Positions 49,085 through 58,924 of a DNA stretch of 64,000 nt are shown here, in pieces; within the stretch, counting starts at the first letter, position 1; each line of letters begins with the position of its first letter. The notes beneath the pieces were generated by a model, which was not told the DNA's origin, did not search any database, and worked only from the letters and a program-made list of their open reading frames with translations. The position numbers were made by a program, and so were the translations under genes. This DNA is from JAGPUQ01 sp947084925 (GTDB lineage Bacteria > Pseudomonadota > Gammaproteobacteria > Pseudomonadales > Porticoccaceae), in contig CAMTUJ010000023.1 of the NCBI GenBank assembly GCA_947084925.1, positions 7,202 to 71,201 on the forward strand. Direction: 5' to 3'.

Positions 49085-50668
49085 ATGACGAACAACAGCA
49101 AAGAAACCGAACGCGCCGAACTGCACAAGACCATCTGGCGCATTGCCAACGACCTGCGCGGCAGCGTGGACGGTTGGGACTTCAAGACCTACGTGCTCGG
49201 CATGCTGTTCTACCGCTTCATCTCGGAGAACCTCACCGGCTACCTCAATGAACAAGAGCGCCGCGCCGGGAACACCGATTTCGACTACGCACGCTTGAGC
49301 GACACCGATGCCGAATTCGGCCGCGCCGAGACGGTGCAGGAAAAAGGCTTTTACATCCTGCCCTCCGAGCTGTTCGCCAACGTGCGCGAGCGCGCCCGGC
49401 ACGATGCCAACCTCAACGAAACCCTCTCGCGCATCTTCGTGGACATCGAGGCCTCGGCCAAGGGATCGGACAGCGAAGACGACTTCAAGGGCCTGTTCGA
49501 CGATCTGGATGTCAACTCCAGCAAGCTCGGCTCCACCGTGGCCAAACGCAACGAAAAGCTGGTCAAGCTGCTGAATGCCATCGGTGATCTGCCGCTGTCG
49601 GGCGGCGCCGGCAGCTTCTCGCGCAACAGCATTGATCTGTTCGGTGACGCCTACGAATACCTGATGCAGATGTACGCCTCCACCGCCGGCAAGTCCGGTG
49701 GCGAGTTCTACACCCCGCAGGAGGTCAGCGAGCTGCTGGCCCGCCTCACCGTGGTGGGCAAAACGGAAGTGAACAAGGTCTACGACCCGGCCTGTGGCTC
49801 CGGCTCGCTGCTGCTGAAATTCGCCAAGGTGCTGGGCCACGACAAGGTGCGCCAGGGCTTTTACGGCCAGGAGGTGAACCTCACCACCTACAACCTGTGC
49901 CGCATCAACATGTTCCTGCACGACATCAACTACGAGAAGTTCGACATCGCCCACGGCGACACCCTAACCGACCCGCACCACTGGGACGACGAGCCCTTCG
50001 AGGCCATCGTCTCCAATCCGCCCTATTCGATCAAATGGGACGGCGACACCAACCCGCTGCTGATCAACGATCCGCGCTTCGCCCCGGCCGGCGTGCTGGC
50101 GCCCAAGAGCAAGGCCGATCTGGCCTTCACCCTGCACATCCTGTCGTGGCTGGCGGTCAACGGCACCGCGGCCATCGTCGAATTCCCCGGCGTGCTCTAT
50201 CGTGGCGGCGCGGAAGCCAAGATCCGTCAGTACCTGATCGACAACAACTACGTGGACGCGGTGATCCAGTTGCCGCCGGACCTGTTCTTCGGCACCACCA
50301 TTGCCACCTGCATCATCGTCCTCAAAAAATCCAAGCACGACAACGCCACCTTGTTTATCGACGTCAGCAAGGAATTCACCCGCAGCGGCAACAAGAACAA
50401 GCTCACCGCCACCCACCAGCAGAAGATTCTCGATGCCTTCACCCGGCGCGAGAACATCGACCACTTCGCGCGGCTGGTGGACAACAGCGAGGTTGCCGCC
50501 AACGGCTACAACATCGCCGTGCCGTCCTATGTCGAGCAACGGGACATCAGCGTGGCGGTGGACATCCGAACCCTCAATGCCGAAATTGCCCGCATCGTCG
50601 CGCGGCAAGCGGAATTGCGCACGGCCATTGATGCCATCGTGGCGGATCTGGAAGGAGCGAAGGCATGA
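49085..50668 (+). CDS. hsdM: Type I restriction-modification DNA methyltransferase subunit
   Basis: A 527-residue N6-adenine methyltransferase. N-terminal HsdM domain (LHKTIWRIANDLRGSVDGWD), SAM motif I VYDPACGSGSLLLKF near residue 234 and catalytic motif IV NPPYS near residue 310, with the C-terminal part reaching the HsdS contact region. It is intact. Works only with HsdS, which is broken here. Stop overlaps hsdS start (ATGA). Confidence 0.97.
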   Translation: MTNNSKETERAELHKTIWRIANDLRGSVDGWDFKTYVLGMLFYRFISENLTGYLNEQERRAGNTDFDYARLSDTDAEFGRAETVQEKGFYILPSELFANVRERARHDANLNETLSRIFVDIEASAKGSDSEDDFKGLFDDLDVNSSKLGSTVAKRNEKLVKLLNAIGDLPLSGGAGSFSRNSIDLFGDAYEYLMQMYASTAGKSGGEFYTPQEVSELLARLTVVGKTEVNKVYDPACGSGSLLLKFAKVLGHDKVRQGFYGQEVNLTTYNLCRINMFLHDINYEKFDIAHGDTLTDPHHWDDEPFEAIVSNPPYSIKWDGDTNPLLINDPRFAPAGVLAPKSKADLAFTLHILSWLAVNGTAAIVEFPGVLYRGGAEAKIRQYLIDNNYVDAVIQLPPDLFFGTTIATCIIVLKKSKHDNATLFIDVSKEFTRSGNKNKLTATHQQKILDAFTRRENIDHFARLVDNSEVAANGYNIAVPSYVEQRDISVAVDIRTLNAEIARIVARQAELRTAIDAIVADLEGAKA

Positions 50669-51910
50669 GCCGAATTGATGATCTCATCGCGCGTTTGTGC
50701 CCAGAGGGCGTGGAGTTCAAAGCCATCGGTGATTTTGGTGACCTGGTTCGTGGTAATGGGATGCCGAAATCTGACTTCGTAGAATCAGGGGTAGGTTGCA
50801 TCCACTACGGTCAGATTTACACCTATTACGGTATCTGGACGACGGAAACAAAGTCGTTCATTTCTGCAGAAAAGGCGAAGAAACTTGCCAAGGTCGATCC
50901 CGGCGATCTGGTCATCACAAACACAAGTGAGAACATAGAAGACGTTTGCAAGGCTGTGGCTTGGCTTGGCTTGGCGACGCCCAGATTGTCACTGGCGGGC
51001 ACGCCACGGTGCTGAAGCACGGCCAAGACGCGAAGTACCTCTCCTACTACTTGCAAACACCGCGTTTCTTCGCCGAGAAGAAGAAGCACGCGACAGGCAC
51101 AAAGGTCATAGACGTTTCAGCCAAGAGCCTTGCAAAGATCAGGATTCCCGTACCGCCTCTCGAAGTGCAGCGCGAGATCGTAAAAGTGCTGGACACCTTC
51201 ACTCAGCCGGAGGCGGAGCTGGAGGCGGAGCTGGAGGCGCGGCGGCGGCAGTACCAGTACTACCGCCGACGCGCTGCTCAGCTTCGATGAGCGCATGAGC
51301 GGCGCAAGCAAGCATAAGGTGGACGACCTTGGGTGAGATCGGCAAGTTTACACGCGGGCGCCGATTCACCAAGGATGACTATGTTCCTGACGGTATCGGA
51401 TGCATTCACTATGGCGACATTTACACACAATACGGAACGTCTGCGATGAGGACGGTTTCCCATGTGCGTGCTGACTTGGCCTCCACCCTGCGTTTCGCTC
51501 AATCGGGTGACCTCGTCATTGCTGCAGTTGGCGAGACGGTAGAAGATGTTGGCAAGGCGGTCGCGTGGCTTGGCGATGATGAAGTTGCAGTTCACGACGA
51601 TTGTTTCGTATTCCATCATTCGTTGAACCCGAAGTTCGTGTCCTATTTCTTCCAGACCAAGGCGTTTCACGCAGAAAAGAACAAGTTCGTAGCCCGAGCC
51701 AAGGTCAAGCGCTTATCCGGGGAGAGCCTTGCTAAACTGGCCATCCCGGTCCCTCCGCTCGAAGAACAAGAACGCATTGTCGCCATCCTCGACCAGTTCG
51801 ACGCGCTGGTGAACGACCTCTCCAGTGGCCTGCCGGCCGAAATCAAGGCGCGGCGTCAGCAGTACCAGCACTACCGCGACCGGTTGCTGAGCTTCAAGGA
51901 GGCTGCGTGA
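50665..51910 (+). pseudogene. hsdS: Type I specificity subunit, three frameshifts
   Basis: Two target-recognition halves with the linkers typical of HsdS. The first half (start 50665) reads to 50960, where three tandem TTGGC (50961-50975) shift it; removal of one copy restores KAVAWLGDAQIVTGG, which matches KAVAWLGDDEVAV in the second half. One extra C near 51264 (TACCGCCGAC instead of TACCGCGAC) breaks the YRDALLSF segment, and one extra G near 51331 (CTTGGGTGAG instead of CTTGGTGAG) breaks VDDLGEIG. The second half is open from 51329 to the stop. As read no full subunit is made. All changes are small insertions in repeats, so assembly errors must be excluded. Confidence 0.85.
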
Positions 51911-54900
51911 GCGAAGACCTCAAGCCCCATCGTTATGAGCCGATCGCGCTCTCCAGCGAGAGCACGGTGGTGGCCGAATTCGTGCCCGAGCCGGGGGTGC
52001 GCGAGCCGAGCTACCAGAGCGAGGCAGCGCTGGAGCGCGACTTTATTGCCCAGTTGCAGAAGCAGGCCTACGAGTATCTGCCCCTCACGTCGGAAGCCGA
52101 TCTGGTCGCCAATCTGCGCGCGCAACTGGAAGCGCTGAACAAGGTGACCTTTTCCGATGCCGAGTGGCAGCGCTTTTTCGGCCAGTGCATTGCCGGCGCC
52201 AATGACGGCATCGTTGAGAAAACCGCGCGCATCCAGGAAGACCATGTGCAGCTTTTGAAGCGCGACGATGGCAGCACCAAGAACATCTACCTCATCGACA
52301 AGCAGAACATCCACAACAACCGCCTGCAGGTGATCAACCAGTACGAGACAGAAGGCGCCCGCAGCACCCGTTTCGATGTGACCATCCTGGTCAACGGCCT
52401 GCCCATGGTGCATGTGGAATTGAAGCGCCGGGGCGTGGACATCCGCGAGGCCTTCAACCAGATCAACCGCTACCAGCGCGACAGCTTCTGGGCCGGCTCG
52501 GGCCTGTTTGAATATGTGCAGCTGTTCGTGATCAGCAACGGCACCCTGACCAAGTACTACAGCAACACGGTGCGCGACGGCCACCTGGCCGAGCAGCGCA
52601 GCAAACGCGGCAAGCAGAAAACCTCCAACAGCTTCGCTTTCACCAGTTGGTGGGCCGATGCGAAAAACCGGCCCATCACCGAGCTGGACGGCTTTACCAA
52701 AACCTTTTTTGCCAAGCACTCGCTGCTGAATGTGCTCACCAAATACTGCGTCTTCGATGTGGACCGCAAGCTGCTGGTGATGCGCCCTTATCAGATCGTC
52801 GCCGCCGAGCAGATCCTGCAGCGCATCGCCACCAGTACCAATCACAAGCAACTGGGCACCATCGCTGCCGGGGGTTATGTCTGGCACACCACCGGCTCCG
52901 GCAAGACGCTCACCAGCTTCAAGGCGGCGCAACTGGCGCGCGGCCTACCCGGTGTGGACAAGGTGCTGTTCGTGGTGGACCGCAAGGACCTGGACTACCA
53001 GACCATGCGCGAATACGAGCGCTTCGAGAAGGGCGCGGCCAACTCCAACACCTCCACCGCCGTGCTGCAAAAGCAGCTGGAAGACCCGAACGCCCGCATC
53101 ATCATCACCACCATCCAGAAGCTCAGCCGCTTCGTGGCGGGCAACAGGAAGCATCCGGTCTATGACGCCCATGTGGTGGTGATTTTCGACGAGTGCCACC
53201 GCAGCCAGTTCGGCGACATGCACAGCGAAATCACCCGGGTTTTCAAGCGCTACCACCTGTTCGGCTTCACCGGCACGCCGATCTTTGCCGAGAACGCAGG
53301 AACAGGTGGCAACCCGCTGCGCCGCACCACCGCGCAGGCCTTTGGCGACAAGCTGCACACCTACACCATTGTCGATGCCATCAACGACAAGAACGTGCTT
53401 CCGTTTCGTATCGACTACATCAACACCATCAGGAAATCCGAGCACATCAAGGACAAGCAAGTCCCCGCCATCGACACCGAGCGGGCACTGCTGGCGCCGG
53501 AGCGCATCAGCCAGATCGTCGGCTACATCCGCGAGCATTTCGACCAGAAGACCAGGCGCGCCGCCTCCTACAAGATGCACGGCAAGCGGTTGGCCGGTTT
53601 TAATTCGCTGTTTGCCACTGCCAGCATCGATGCCGCCAAGCGCTATTACGCCGAGTTCACCGCGCAGCAGCAAGCGCTGCCCGAGGCGCAGCGGCTCAAG
53701 ATCGGCCTGATCTACAGCTTTGTCGCCAACGAGGACGATCCCGATGGACTGCTCGGCGAGGAGGCGTTCGAGACCGGGGCGCTGGATGCGAGTTCGCGGG
53801 ATTTTCTGGAGGCGGCAATCAGGGACTACAACGCGCTGTTCTCGACCTCCTTCGACACCTCGGCCGACAAGTTTCAGAATTACTACAAGGATTTGTCGCA
53901 GCGGCTGAAAACCCGCGATCTGGATCTGGTGATCGTGGTCAACATGTTCCTGACCGGCTTCGACGCCACCACCCTGAATACCCTGTGGGTGGACAAGAAC
54001 CTGAAGGCCCACGGGTTGATCCAGGCCTATTCGCGCACCAACCGCATCCTCAATTCGGTCAAGACCTACGGCAACATCGTCTCCTTCCGCAATCTGGAGG
54101 ACGCCACCAACGATGCCCTGGCCCTGTTCGGCAACAAGGATGCCAAGGGCATCGTGCTGCTGAAACCCTACGCCGAGTATTACGCCGAGTACCAGGGCAA
54201 GATGGCCGAATTGCAGGCGCTGTTTCCGCTCGGGCAACCGATTGTGGGCGAGGCGGCGCAGAAGGCCTTCATCAAGCTGTTTGGCGCCATCCTGCGGCTG
54301 AAGAACATCCTCACCGCCTTCGACGACTTTGCCGGCAACGAAATCCTCGCCCAGCGCGATTTTCAGGATTACCAGAGCGTCTACCTGAACCTCTACGCCG
54401 AATTCCGAAGCGCCAACGAGGCCGAGAAGGAAAGCATCAACGACGACGTGGTGTTCGAGATCGAGCTGATCAAGCAGGTCGAGATCAGCGTCGATTACAT
54501 CCTGATGCTGGTGGAGCAGTATCTGAAGAAGAAGGGCACAGGCGAGGACAAGGAAATCCGCGCCACCATCGAGCGCACCGTCAATGCCAGCCCGAGCTTG
54601 CGCAACAAGAAGGACCTCATCGAGCAGTTCGTCGATGCCGTATCCACCAAGGGCAAGGTGGATGCCCAGTGGCAGGCCTTTGTGGTGGCCAAAAAGGCTG
54701 AGGAACTGGAACGCATCATCCAGGATGAAAATCTGAACGCCGAGGCCACCCGCGCCTTCATCGACAATGCCTTTCGCGATGGTTCCATCCCCACCGCCGG
54801 CACCGCCATCACGAATGTATTGCCGCCGGTTTCACGCTTCTCGAAGGACAACGGCCACGGGCGCAAGAAGCAGACGGTGCTGGACAAGCTGGCTGCCTTC

Positions 54901-54927
54901 TTCGAGCGGTATTTCGGGCTGACGTGA
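51907..54927 (+). CDS. hsdR: Type I restriction endonuclease subunit R
   Basis: A 1006-residue motor-nuclease. N-terminal PD-(D/E)xK nuclease around residues 156-176 (RFDVTILVNGLPMVHVELKRR), helicase Walker A TTGSGKT near 328, DECH box (IFDECHRSQFG) near 428, SFTGTP-type motif GFTGTPIF, and a C-terminal EcoR124-type helical region. Start GTG 51907 overlaps the hsdS stop. Complete and apparently functional, but useless without HsdS. Confidence 0.96.
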   Translation: MSEDLKPHRYEPIALSSESTVVAEFVPEPGVREPSYQSEAALERDFIAQLQKQAYEYLPLTSEADLVANLRAQLEALNKVTFSDAEWQRFFGQCIAGANDGIVEKTARIQEDHVQLLKRDDGSTKNIYLIDKQNIHNNRLQVINQYETEGARSTRFDVTILVNGLPMVHVELKRRGVDIREAFNQINRYQRDSFWAGSGLFEYVQLFVISNGTLTKYYSNTVRDGHLAEQRSKRGKQKTSNSFAFTSWWADAKNRPITELDGFTKTFFAKHSLLNVLTKYCVFDVDRKLLVMRPYQIVAAEQILQRIATSTNHKQLGTIAAGGYVWHTTGSGKTLTSFKAAQLARGLPGVDKVLFVVDRKDLDYQTMREYERFEKGAANSNTSTAVLQKQLEDPNARIIITTIQKLSRFVAGNRKHPVYDAHVVVIFDECHRSQFGDMHSEITRVFKRYHLFGFTGTPIFAENAGTGGNPLRRTTAQAFGDKLHTYTIVDAINDKNVLPFRIDYINTIRKSEHIKDKQVPAIDTERALLAPERISQIVGYIREHFDQKTRRAASYKMHGKRLAGFNSLFATASIDAAKRYYAEFTAQQQALPEAQRLKIGLIYSFVANEDDPDGLLGEEAFETGALDASSRDFLEAAIRDYNALFSTSFDTSADKFQNYYKDLSQRLKTRDLDLVIVVNMFLTGFDATTLNTLWVDKNLKAHGLIQAYSRTNRILNSVKTYGNIVSFRNLEDATNDALALFGNKDAKGIVLLKPYAEYYAEYQGKMAELQALFPLGQPIVGEAAQKAFIKLFGAILRLKNILTAFDDFAGNEILAQRDFQDYQSVYLNLYAEFRSANEAEKESINDDVVFEIELIKQVEISVDYILMLVEQYLKKKGTGEDKEIRATIERTVNASPSLRNKKDLIEQFVDAVSTKGKVDAQWQAFVVAKKAEELERIIQDENLNAEATRAFIDNAFRDGSIPTAGTAITNVLPPVSRFSKDNGHGRKKQTVLDKLAAFFERYFGLT

Positions 54928-54955
54928 GCGCGATGACGATGAGGCACGGGCATCC

Positions 54956-56026
54956 ATGACCAAGAAGAAGCCACCGCAACTTCCCAAGAGCAAAGAGGTG
55001 TCACTGGTCCGCTCCTCGGCAGCCGAGTACCTGACCTTTGTGGCTGCGGCCGGGGGCGGAGGCGTTGAGGCCGTCTATGCCGACGAGAGCATCTGGCTGA
55101 CCCAGAAGATGCTGGCCCAGCTGTATGACGTGGATGTCCGGACCATCAACTACCACCTGAAAAAGGTGTTTTCAGACAGCGAGTTGGAAGCCGAGTCAGT
55201 TATCCGAAATTTTCGGATAACTGCTAGTGACGGCAAAAGCTACAACACCCAGCACTACAAGCTCCCAGCCATCATCGCCGTGGGCTACAAGGTCAACTCC
55301 GAGCGCGCGGTGCAATTCCGCAAGTGGGCCACGGGCGTCATCGAGCAGTTCACCATCAAGGCCTATGTGATGGACGATGAGCGCATCAAGGCCGGTGGTT
55401 CCATCCTCACCGAACAGTATTTCGAAGAGCAGTTGCAGCGCATCCGCGAGATTCGGCTTTCGGAGCGCAAGTTCTACCAGAAGATCACCGACATCTACGC
55501 CACGGCAATCGACTACGACGTGACGGCGCAGGCCACCAAGCGCTTTTTCGCCACCGTGCAAAACAAGCTGCACTGGGCCATTCACGGCCAGACCGCAGCC
55601 GAGGTCATCTACCAGCGTGCAGATGCCGGCAAAGACTGCATGGGGCTGACCTCCTGGAAAGACGCGCCCAGCGGCAAGATCCAGAAGTTCGATGTGGTGG
55701 TGGCCAAGAACTACCTCACCGAGCACGAAATGGCGCAACTCTCCCGCCTGGTCAACGCCTATCTGGACGTGGCCGAGGACATGGCACAGCGCAAGATCCC
55801 CATGACCATGCAGGACTGGGAAACGCGCCTCAACCGCTTCATCGAGGCCACCGACCGGGAAGTGTTGCAGGACGCTGGCAGGGTCACGGCGGAAATCGCC
55901 AAGGCGCATGCGGAGAGCGAGTTCGAAAAGTATCGGATCGTGCAGGACCGGCTGTTCGAGAGCGATTTTGACCGGGTGCTCAAGCAAATCGAATCTGCCA
56001 GCCAACCAGACATCGTTAAGAAATAG
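54956..56026 (+). CDS. rhuM: RhuM-family protein
   Basis: A 356-residue protein of the RhuM family first described in Salmonella SPI-3. Residues 60-140 (ADESIWLTQKMLAQLYDVDV, HYKLPAIIAVGYKVNSERAV) carry the N-terminal domain shared with phage anti-repressor-type proteins; the helical C-terminal part starts around KITDIYATAIDYD. The biochemical role is unknown. It begins 28 bp after hsdR and lies 5 bp before the next gene, so it is in the same transcriptional unit. Confidence 0.88.
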   Translation: MTKKKPPQLPKSKEVSLVRSSAAEYLTFVAAAGGGGVEAVYADESIWLTQKMLAQLYDVDVRTINYHLKKVFSDSELEAESVIRNFRITASDGKSYNTQHYKLPAIIAVGYKVNSERAVQFRKWATGVIEQFTIKAYVMDDERIKAGGSILTEQYFEEQLQRIREIRLSERKFYQKITDIYATAIDYDVTAQATKRFFATVQNKLHWAIHGQTAAEVIYQRADAGKDCMGLTSWKDAPSGKIQKFDVVVAKNYLTEHEMAQLSRLVNAYLDVAEDMAQRKIPMTMQDWETRLNRFIEATDREVLQDAGRVTAEIAKAHAESEFEKYRIVQDRLFESDFDRVLKQIESASQPDIVKK

Positions 56027-56031
56027 GTCCG

Positions 56032-56586
56032 ATGCCCACGAAGAAGAGCACGCCCAGTTGGAGCGAGGTCAAAACAAAACTGGCCGACTTCGACCGTGCC
56101 GGCCTGATCGGCCTGGTGCAGGACCTGTACGCGGCCAGCAAGGACAATCAGTCCTTCCTGCACGCGCGCTTCGCGCTGGGCGGCGACGTGCTGAAGCCGT
56201 ACAAGACCACGATAGACCGCTGGCTCTGGCCAGATGTGTTCAAGAATCAGGACACCTCGGTGGCCAAGGCCAAGAAAGCCATCTCGGACTACAAGAAGGC
56301 CATCGGCCAGCCGGAAGGGCTGGCTGAACTCATGGTGTTCTACTGCGAGCGCGCGGCGGGCTTCAGCAATGATGTCGGTTTGCAGGATGAGGGTTACTTT
56401 GACGCGCTTGTCCGGATGTTCGAGCAGGCTTTGAAAGCCATCGATGCGTTGCCTCAAGATTGCCGCTCCCCACTGATGGCGCGCCTGGATGCCGTGCGCC
56501 ACATCAGCCACAACTTCGGCTATGGCGTCGGCGACGACATGGACGATCTCCTTGCAGAGTTCGGGCCTGATGACCGATCGCGATGA
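56032..56586 (+). CDS. 184-residue protein, DUF6155-like, unknown function
   Basis: All-helical protein: SEVKTKLADFDRAGLIGLVQ, then LYAASKDNQSFLHARFALGG, YKTTIDRWLWPDVF, KAKKAISDYKKAIGQPEGLA and VRMFEQALKAID. It resembles a family labelled DUF6155; I am not certain of the name. Position five bases after rhuM and a 17-bp overlap with the primase-helicase gene indicate a joint function with them. Confidence 0.7.
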   Translation: MPTKKSTPSWSEVKTKLADFDRAGLIGLVQDLYAASKDNQSFLHARFALGGDVLKPYKTTIDRWLWPDVFKNQDTSVAKAKKAISDYKKAIGQPEGLAELMVFYCERAAGFSNDVGLQDEGYFDALVRMFEQALKAIDALPQDCRSPLMARLDAVRHISHNFGYGVGDDMDDLLAEFGPDDRSR

Positions 56587-58924
56587 AGTGGCTGCACTGC
56601 GAGCCGAGAACACGCGCCTGATCGCGTTGCTCGAATCGCACGGCATCAAGTGGCGTCCACCGTCAAAGCCGGCGACTCCGCCAGCGGAGCCGTCCCGGCT
56701 GTCCACCGAGGAAAAGGTTGCGCTGTTTCGCCGACTGTTCCGTGGCCGCACCGACGTCTACCCCGTCCGCTGGGAGAACAAGACCACGGGCAAGTCTGGC
56801 TACGCGCCCGCCTGCGCGAACGAGTGGCGCGCTGGCGTGTGCGAGAAGCCGCGCATCAAGTGCGGAGATTGCAGCAATCGCCTTCTGATCCCGCTGTCGG
56901 ACACGGTGATTTACAACCATCTGGCCAGTGAGCACACGGTCGGCGTCTATCCGCTGATGGAAGGCGACAGCTGCTACTTCCTGGCCGTCGATTTCGACGA
57001 GGCCGAATGGCGGGACGATGCGCGAGCGTTCATGCAGTCCTGCGACGAGCTCGGTGTACCGGCCGCGCTGGAAATTTCGCGCTCCGGGAAAGGCGCACAC
57101 GCATGGGTGTTCTTCGCCGGCCGTGTCTCGGCCCGTGATGCGCGGCGGCTGGGCACGGCCATCATCAGCCATACCTGCGTACGCACGCGGCAGCTCCAAC
57201 TCACCTCCTACGACCGGTTGTTCCCCAACCAGGACACGATGCCCAAGGGCGGCTTCGGCAACCTGATTGCCTTGCCGCTGCAAAAGGCGCCGAGGGAGAT
57301 GGGTTTCAGCGTTTTCGTCGATGCTGATCTGTGTCCCTATGCGGATCAATGGGCCTTCCTGGCGTCCATCCAGCCCATGGCGGCACACGATATCGAGCCG
57401 ACTATCCTGCGCGCCACGGGCGGCATCCATCCATTGGACGTCACCTTTATCGACGACGAAGACTTGGCGACGCCCTGGAGGCGCGAGAGTCCTGTGTCGA
57501 AGAACTTGGCGGGGACCATGCCCCGCTCGCTGACGGTCACCCTGGCCAACCTGATTTACTTCGAAAAGGCACGGTTGCCGCAGGCGCTGGCCAACCGCCT
57601 GATCCGCCTGGCGGCCTTTCAGAACCCCGAGTTCTACAAGGCCCAGGCGATGCGGATGTCGGTGTGGGACAAGCCGCGCGTCATCGGCTGCGCGGAGAAC
57701 TACCCTCAGCACATCGCACTGCCGCGCGGCTGCCTGGACGCTGCTCTGTCATTGCTCCGCGACAACGGCATCGCCTGCGATCTGAAAGACGAGCGTTTCG
57801 CCGGCGCACCTCTGGACGTGGCGTTCGTCGGCGCCCTGCGCATTGACCAGGAGATGGCCGTCTCGGCGATGCTGCAACACGATGCCGGCGTGCTCTGCGC
57901 GCCGACCGCGTTCGGCAAGACGGTGACGGCCGCTGCGATGATTGCGCGGCGGGGAGTGAACACTCTGGTTCTGGTGCATCGCACCGAACTGCTCAAGCAA
58001 TGGCAGGAACGCCTGCAGGCCTTTCTTGGCACCGGGAAGGGGATGGTCGGCACCATCGGCGGCGGCAAGGCCAAGCCTACTGGAAAGATCGACATCGCGG
58101 TGATGCAGTCCTTGTCCCGCCAAGGCGAGGTGAACCCGCTGGTGGAGGACTACGGGCAGGTGATCGTCGACGAGTGCCACCACGTCGGCGCGGTGTCCTT
58201 CGACGCCATCCTGAAGCGCGCCAAGGCGAAATACGTGCTCGGCCTGACCGCGACGCCGATCCGTCGCGACGGTCAGCAGCCGATTATCTTCATGCAGTGC
58301 GGGCCGATCCGCCACACGGCAGCTACACCCGCCGGTGCTCCCCAGGATTTGGAGGTCGTACCACGGTCACGCTTCGCACGGATCGATCTGCCATCCGAAG
58401 CTGGGATTCAGGATGTATTCCGGCATCTGGCCAACGACCAGGATCGCACCAACGCGATCGCAGCAGAAATTCAGGGCGCTTTCGCACAGGGCCGCAAGGT
58501 ACTGGTGCTGACCGAGCGGACCGAGCATCTCGACGCCATTCGCGCAGCGCTGGATGGGCATGAGCCGGGCCCGTGTGTTTTACACGGCCGAATGTCGAAG
58601 AAGCAGCGAGGCGCCCTCATTGCTCAGCTGGATGCCTTGCCGGCCGACGCGCCGCGCATCCTGCTGGCGACGGGGAAGCTGGTCGGCGAGGGTTTCGACC
58701 ATCCCCCTCTCGATACGCTGGTACTGGCGATGCCGGTTTCCTGGAAGGGAACGCTGCAGCAGTACGCCGGCCGCCTGCACCGGGAGCACGCATCCAAGAC
58801 CGGGGTTCGGATCATCGATTTCGTCGACGCTGGCCACCCGGCATTGCTCCGAATGTGGGACAAGCGCCAGCGCGGGTACCGGGCGATGGGTTACCGGATC
58901 GCTGCGGAAGTGGTGGATTCATGA
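56570..58924 (+). CDS. Archaeo-eukaryotic primase fused to superfamily II helicase (TOTE-type)
   Basis: A 784-residue protein. The N-terminal coiled-coil (1-25) is followed by an AEP primase: cysteines C82, C91, C98 and C101, catalytic DxD in AVDFDEAEW (140-144), SGKGAH (172-177) and GGFGNLIALPLQK. The helicase half has Walker A PTAFGKT (445-451), DECH (534-537), LTATPIRRDG (559-568) and QQYAGRLHREH near 735. This fusion is typical of TOTE conflict systems, where such enzymes occur with nucleases and RhuM-like proteins. The ATG at 56570 follows from the overlap with the preceding gene. The primase may make RNA or DNA on invading genomes (inference). Confidence 0.88.
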   Translation: MTDRDEVAALRAENTRLIALLESHGIKWRPPSKPATPPAEPSRLSTEEKVALFRRLFRGRTDVYPVRWENKTTGKSGYAPACANEWRAGVCEKPRIKCGDCSNRLLIPLSDTVIYNHLASEHTVGVYPLMEGDSCYFLAVDFDEAEWRDDARAFMQSCDELGVPAALEISRSGKGAHAWVFFAGRVSARDARRLGTAIISHTCVRTRQLQLTSYDRLFPNQDTMPKGGFGNLIALPLQKAPREMGFSVFVDADLCPYADQWAFLASIQPMAAHDIEPTILRATGGIHPLDVTFIDDEDLATPWRRESPVSKNLAGTMPRSLTVTLANLIYFEKARLPQALANRLIRLAAFQNPEFYKAQAMRMSVWDKPRVIGCAENYPQHIALPRGCLDAALSLLRDNGIACDLKDERFAGAPLDVAFVGALRIDQEMAVSAMLQHDAGVLCAPTAFGKTVTAAAMIARRGVNTLVLVHRTELLKQWQERLQAFLGTGKGMVGTIGGGKAKPTGKIDIAVMQSLSRQGEVNPLVEDYGQVIVDECHHVGAVSFDAILKRAKAKYVLGLTATPIRRDGQQPIIFMQCGPIRHTAATPAGAPQDLEVVPRSRFARIDLPSEAGIQDVFRHLANDQDRTNAIAAEIQGAFAQGRKVLVLTERTEHLDAIRAALDGHEPGPCVLHGRMSKKQRGALIAQLDALPADAPRILLATGKLVGEGFDHPPLDTLVLAMPVSWKGTLQQYAGRLHREHASKTGVRIIDFVDAGHPALLRMWDKRQRGYRAMGYRIAAEVVDS

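Noticed and set aside
52945..54237. A 430-codon minus-strand frame
   Set aside because: Antisense to hsdR, which carries all helicase motifs.
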